From assembly GCA_025352915.1 (NCBI GenBank), contig JANXSA010000402.1, positions 1 through 8,374 on the forward strand: 8,374 bases of DNA, written 5' to 3'. Each line of letters opens with the position of its first letter. The first letter of the stretch is position 1. Source of the DNA: Rhodospirillales bacterium (GTDB lineage: Bacteria; Pseudomonadota; Alphaproteobacteria; Acetobacterales; Acetobacteraceae). A program made the translations under genes and the position numbers. Shown here in pieces: positions 5,677 through 8,374 of the stretch. The notes below the pieces were generated by a model. The model was not told the origin of the DNA. It was given only the letters and a program-made list of their open reading frames with translations, and made no database searches.

Positions 5677-6591
5677 TCACTGCCGCGGCGCGACCATGAT
5701 GAAGACCTGTTTGCGGGCATAGGAGAACCACAGCCGGCGGCTGCCCAGGTAGTCCATGCCGAGGATCATGTCGACCGTGCCGAGGCCGGAATCGGTGACC
5801 AGCAGGCGCGCGTTGGCGAAACGCTGCGGCCCGATCTGCAATTCGGCGAAGCGGTGCTGGCGCACGGTGACCGGCGCCGGCCCGATGCCGCGCATGATCG
5901 AGGAGGGCGAGGCTGCCAGTTCCTCGGCCGTGACCCCGCTGGCCAGGGCGGCGCGGGTGGTGATGACCGAGCCGGTGGCGCCGGTGTCAAGCAGGGCCAT
6001 CAGCGTGGTGGCGCCGACGCGGACCTGCAGGTTCATGCGGCCGCGCGGCGATACCTCGGCCGGCGCTGTGAAGGACGGCTCGCGCCAGGGCGGGATGACG
6101 GTGTCGCTGCAGACCAGGCCGCCGTACAGCGTCATTTTTCGTTTTGGCAGGTCCATGTCGATGTCGAAGGCGCTCAGCACGGTGACCCCCAGCAGCCCGT
6201 CGACCGGCTCACGCGAATTGGCCGGCAGGGCATAGGGCAAGGCGGAGACCGGGTGGTCGGGGATGGCCAGGCCGGCGAACTCGAAATCGCGGACCTGGGC
6301 GGCGAAGCTGCTGAACGCGCCGCCGGCGCCAGATTCGGTGAAGCTGCGGCTGGTGTCGATGGTCAGGCCGAGGCGTTTCACCGCGTCCTGGGTCAGCAGC
6401 ACGCGCTCGGCGCCGGTGTCCAGCAACAGGGTCACCGGGTTGCCGTTGATCCGCGCCTGGACCAGGGGGGTGTTCTGCGACACCGCAACCGGGACTTCGG
6501 CGAAGGGGCGGATGCCGCAGGTTCTGAGCGAGGTCCCGGGTGCGGCGCATGCCGCCAGCAGCAGCACCAGGAGGAGTGCGATGAAACGCAT
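5677..6591 (-). CDS. Lipoprotein with two retropepsin-like aspartic protease domains (paralog 2)
   Basis: A 304-residue predicted lipoprotein. MRFIALLLVLLLAAC is a signal peptide with lipobox LAAC (Cys15). Two retropepsin-like modules follow. Module 1 has VTLLLDTGAE (53-62, DTG 58-60), a Gly-rich flap candidate SGAGG (87-91) and DGLLG (131-135). Module 2 has LMALLDTGATGSVITT (197-212, DTG 202-204) and DMILGMDYLG (274-283). DTG and the hydrophobic-hydrophobic-Gly motif are the two signatures of this fold, and both occur in each module. The likely role is an envelope-anchored aspartic protease that forms its active site within one chain. Activity and substrate are unknown. The start ATG has AAGG 7 bases upstream. 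It lies 55 bases downstream of its paralog and 21 bases before the CDF gene. Confidence 0.85.
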   Translation of the reverse strand: MRFIALLLVLLLAACAAPGTSLRTCGIRPFAEVPVAVSQNTPLVQARINGNPVTLLLDTGAERVLLTQDAVKRLGLTIDTSRSFTESGAGGAFSSFAAQVRDFEFAGLAIPDHPVSALPYALPANSREPVDGLLGVTVLSAFDIDMDLPKRKMTLYGGLVCSDTVIPPWREPSFTAPAEVSPRGRMNLQVRVGATTLMALLDTGATGSVITTRAALASGVTAEELAASPSSIMRGIGPAPVTVRQHRFAELQIGPQRFANARLLVTDSGLGTVDMILGMDYLGSRRLWFSYARKQVFIMVAPRQ

Positions 6592-6646
6592 GCGCGCGCC
6601 TTATGTTCGTGTCGCCAAGCTGGCGGCGCTTCTGGGGTGCAGCGCG

Positions 6647-7576
6647 TCAGGGCGCCTTGGCCGGTGCGGCCGCGGGGGCAATGTAGACCGCGTCGGACCC
6701 ATTCGATATCCAAATTCGCAGGCGGCCCAGAAGGTCCTGGCCGATGATCATGTCCGCGGTCATGCCCAGGCTGGTGATCCACAGCGCCGGACGCTGGAGC
6801 GTGGTGCCGGCCAGCGCCAGGGTGGCGAAGCTGTGGCGCCAGATCTTCGCCGTCGCGGCGACGGTGCGCATTTCGGATACCTGCCCGCCCGCCGGAGGCT
6901 CGCCGGGGCCACCCACGGCAACGGCGAAGGCGGTGTCCACAACAGTCGAGGTGGCGCCGGTGTCGAGCAGGGCGCGGGCCGGGCGGCCGTCCAGGACCGC
7001 GCGGACCATCGGCCGGTTGCCGCGCGCCAACGCCGGATCGGAGCGGCGGAAGACGCCGACCGGTCCGCTCCACGGCGGCGGTCCGGCCGGGCAGTAGCGC
7101 CGGCGATACAGCCCCAGGGTGTTGCCCGGCATGTCGATCTCGATGTCGTACTTGTCGAAAGTGGCCATGCCTAGGATGCCGTCATAGCCCTCGCCCAACG
7201 GGTGGGCGTCGAACAACTCGGGGACGATCTGGCGCTCCATCGTCTCACTGCCGAGGGTCAGGCGGTCGATCTCGAAGGCGCGCGGATAGATGGTGCCGCC
7301 GGCGGCCGAGGTGACGGTGAAGCGGCCGGGCAAGACGCGGGTGCCGAGCCGCGCCTGCGCCGCGGTGGTCAGCGCGCTGCCGGTGGCGCCGGTGTCGAGC
7401 ATCAAGGCGGCCGGCTTGCCGTCCAGGGTGACGTCGACGGCCCAGAACTTTCCGAGCCGGCGGATCGGCACCGAAGTGACCTTCTCGATCGCGCAAGCCT
7501 CGGGGCTGTTGGGCACGACCGGCGGGGCACAGGCCGTGAGCAATGCCAGGAAGGCCAGGATGGTTGCGGTGCGCAC
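6647..7576 (-). CDS. Lipoprotein with two retropepsin-like aspartic protease domains (paralog 1)
   Basis: A 309-residue paralog of the next gene. I chose GTG 7574-7576, because GAGGG lies 7 bases upstream and the protein then begins VRTATILAFLALLTAC, a clean signal with lipobox (Cys16). The frame stays open to a TTG in the upstream repeat, but that would add 28 unlikely residues. Module 1 has ALMLDTGATGSALTT (57-71, DTG 61-63), flap candidate SAAGGTIY (90-97), YDGILG (131-136) and YDIEIDMPGNTLGLY (143-157). Module 2 has RALLDTGATSTVVDT (201-215, DTG 205-207) and ADMIIGQDLLG near the end, followed by the IWIS strand. The two DTG aspartates are 144 residues apart, exactly as in the paralog. The C-terminus is Ala/Pro-rich. 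It is probably a surface or periplasm-facing aspartic protease with unknown substrate. Confidence 0.85.
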   Translation of the reverse strand: MRTATILAFLALLTACAPPVVPNSPEACAIEKVTSVPIRRLGKFWAVDVTLDGKPAALMLDTGATGSALTTAAQARLGTRVLPGRFTVTSAAGGTIYPRAFEIDRLTLGSETMERQIVPELFDAHPLGEGYDGILGMATFDKYDIEIDMPGNTLGLYRRRYCPAGPPPWSGPVGVFRRSDPALARGNRPMVRAVLDGRPARALLDTGATSTVVDTAFAVAVGGPGEPPAGGQVSEMRTVAATAKIWRHSFATLALAGTTLQRPALWITSLGMTADMIIGQDLLGRLRIWISNGSDAVYIAPAAAPAKAP

Positions 7577-7583
7577 GAATGTT

Positions 7584-7588
7584 CCCTC
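7584..7588 (-). promoter_or_regulatory. Ribosome binding site of double-retropepsin paralog 1
   Basis: GAGGG on the minus strand, 7 bases before the GTG at 7574-7576. It supports that start over the in-frame TTG at 7658-7660, which is part of the AT-rich repeat and would put 28 residues before the lipoprotein signal. Confidence 0.6.
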
Positions 7589-7644
7589 GGTGGCGGCGAC
7601 GGCGAGGGTAGCGGAAGGCAATCGGAAAGAGCAACGAGAAGAGT

Positions 7645-7802
7645 CTTTTTTTGTGAACAAAAAGAAGCAAAAAAACTTTATCCGATTTGGTTGCGGCGTG
7701 CTGGTGGGACACTCGACGTACGGCTAGCCCTCTTCCCCAAGGGGAGGGGAGTCTTTCTGAGTAGATAAAGTTTTTTTGCTTCTTTTTGTTCACAAAAAGA
7801 AG
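7645..7802. repeat. Inverted pair of the AT-rich palindromic repeat (pair 2)
   Basis: The second copy of the paired structure at 4623-4743. The right arm, 7768-7802, is identical to the arm at 4709-4743. The left arm, 7645-7678, is its reverse complement with one base lost (34 bases). Complementarity continues on both sides: AGT before the left arm meets ACT after the right arm, and CTTTATC meets GATAAAG on the inner side, so the inverted repeat exceeds 40 bases. The spacer (about 80 bases) is unrelated to that of pair 1 and contains its own hairpin, CCCCAAGGGG with flanking CCCTCTT and GGGAG (7726-7750 region). The pair fills most of the gap between the metH stop and the lipoprotein gene. 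Confidence 0.9.
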
Positions 7803-7814
7803 ACTGCCTTTCTT

Positions 7815-8374
7815 CTAAACTGAAAAATACTTAGCCCGGCTGTTGAGCACCACGATCGCGCTGGTCGATTGTTCCGGGTGGAGTTGCCATTCATCGGATA
7901 GCGAGACGCCGATGCGTTCGGCCTGGAGCAACTGCATCAGCGGCGCCTGGTCTTCCAGTTTCGGGCAGGCGGGATAGCCGAAGGAGTAACGGCTGCCGCG
8001 GTAGGATTGGGAGAGCATTTTCTCCATGTCGCGATCGTCCTCGGCGGCGAAGCCGAGTTCGGCGCGGATGCGCTTGTGCGAGTACTCGGCCATCGCCTCG
8101 GCCATTTCGACGGACAGGCCGTGCAAATAGAGGTAGTCCTGGTAGCGGTTTTCCTCGAACCAGATTCGGGCGGTGTCCGAGGCTTTCTGGCCGACGGTGA
8201 CGACTTGCAGGCCGATCACGTCGCGTTGCGCGTCGTCGATGTCGCGGAAGAAGTCGGCGATGCATTCACCGTCCTCTTTTGGTTGGCGGGGGAGGGTGAA
8301 GCGGCAGATTTCGGTGGTGCCGTCCTGCTCGAACAGGATGAGGTCGTTGCCTTGGCCGGCGGCTTTCCAATAGC
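7815..8374 (-). CDS. metH: Cobalamin-dependent methionine synthase, C-terminal part (cut by window edge)
   Basis: The last 185 residues of MetH, which makes methionine from homocysteine and methyltetrahydrofolate using methylcobalamin. This part is the activation domain, which binds S-adenosylmethionine for reductive reactivation of the oxidised cofactor. It contains YWKAAGQGNDLILF at the window edge, RFTLPRQ, CIADFFRD and the AdoMet-binding RYSFGYPACP (the RxxxGY arginine of E. coli MetH, about residue 128 of the fragment). It ends with STSAIVVLNSRAKYFSV. The reading frame runs off at 8372 without a start, so the B12-binding, folate and homocysteine domains lie outside. It is intact as far as seen. 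The stop is 12 bases from the repeat pair. As a B12 user it sits beside the B12 import and activation genes. Confidence 0.95.
   Translation of the reverse strand, partial: YWKAAGQGNDLILFEQDGTTEICRFTLPRQPKEDGECIADFFRDIDDAQRDVIGLQVVTVGQKASDTARIWFEENRYQDYLYLHGLSVEMAEAMAEYSHKRIRAELGFAAEDDRDMEKMLSQSYRGSRYSFGYPACPKLEDQAPLMQLLQAERIGVSLSDEWQLHPEQSTSAIVVLNSRAKYFSV

Noticed and set aside
7577..7660. A 28-residue N-terminal extension of retropepsin paralog 1 from the TTG at 7658-7660
   Set aside because: The TTG is in the AT-rich repeat, and the GTG at 7574-7576 has a good ribosome-binding site and starts a lipoprotein signal.

Overview
The window is GC-rich chromosomal DNA from a proteobacterium. Dense codirectional genes, GTG starts, 4-base start/stop overlaps and the style of the intergenic repeats suggest an alphaproteobacterium, probably Acetobacteraceae. 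This is inference, because no marker gene is present. The window has two parts: an eroded accessory strip (about 1-960) and an ordered block of nine genes, all on the minus strand (1104-8374).

Accessory strip: positions 123-447 hold the frameshifted C-terminal remnant of an ISAs1-family transposase. Positions 470-880 hold no recognisable gene, only small palindromes and a direct repeat. Positions 882-935 carry the 3' part of a tRNA-Gly(GCC) gene, from the end of the D stem to the CCA end. Its 5' part is degenerate, which suggests an old integration scar or a tRNA pseudogene. A cluster of four GC-rich hairpins (986-1097) separates this strip from the gene block.

Gene block, in order of transcription (right to left): the C-terminal end of metH (cobalamin-dependent methionine synthase, cut by the window edge); two paralogous lipoproteins, each with two retropepsin-like aspartic protease domains; a cation diffusion facilitator; then a tightly overlapping set: a BtuF-like periplasmic binding protein, a BtuC-like permease, a BtuD-like ATPase, a TonB-family protein and a PduO-type cob(I)alamin adenosyltransferase. 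The last five fit one task. TonB powers outer-membrane import, BtuF/C/D carry the corrinoid into the cytoplasm, and PduO makes adenosylcobalamin; MetH uses methylcobalamin. No TonB-dependent receptor and no cobalamin riboswitch is visible here.

The most unusual structure is an AT-rich 35-bp palindromic repeat present four times as two outward-facing inverted pairs (4623-4743 and 7645-7802), each in a gap between codirectional genes. At btuF the repeat runs into the gene: the only plausible start codon (TTG, 4637-4639) and the basic end of the signal peptide are repeat sequence. The two double-DTG lipoproteins are the best protein-level lead. Each seems to carry the two catalytic motifs in one chain, as pepsin does, whereas single-domain retropepsins need a dimer.
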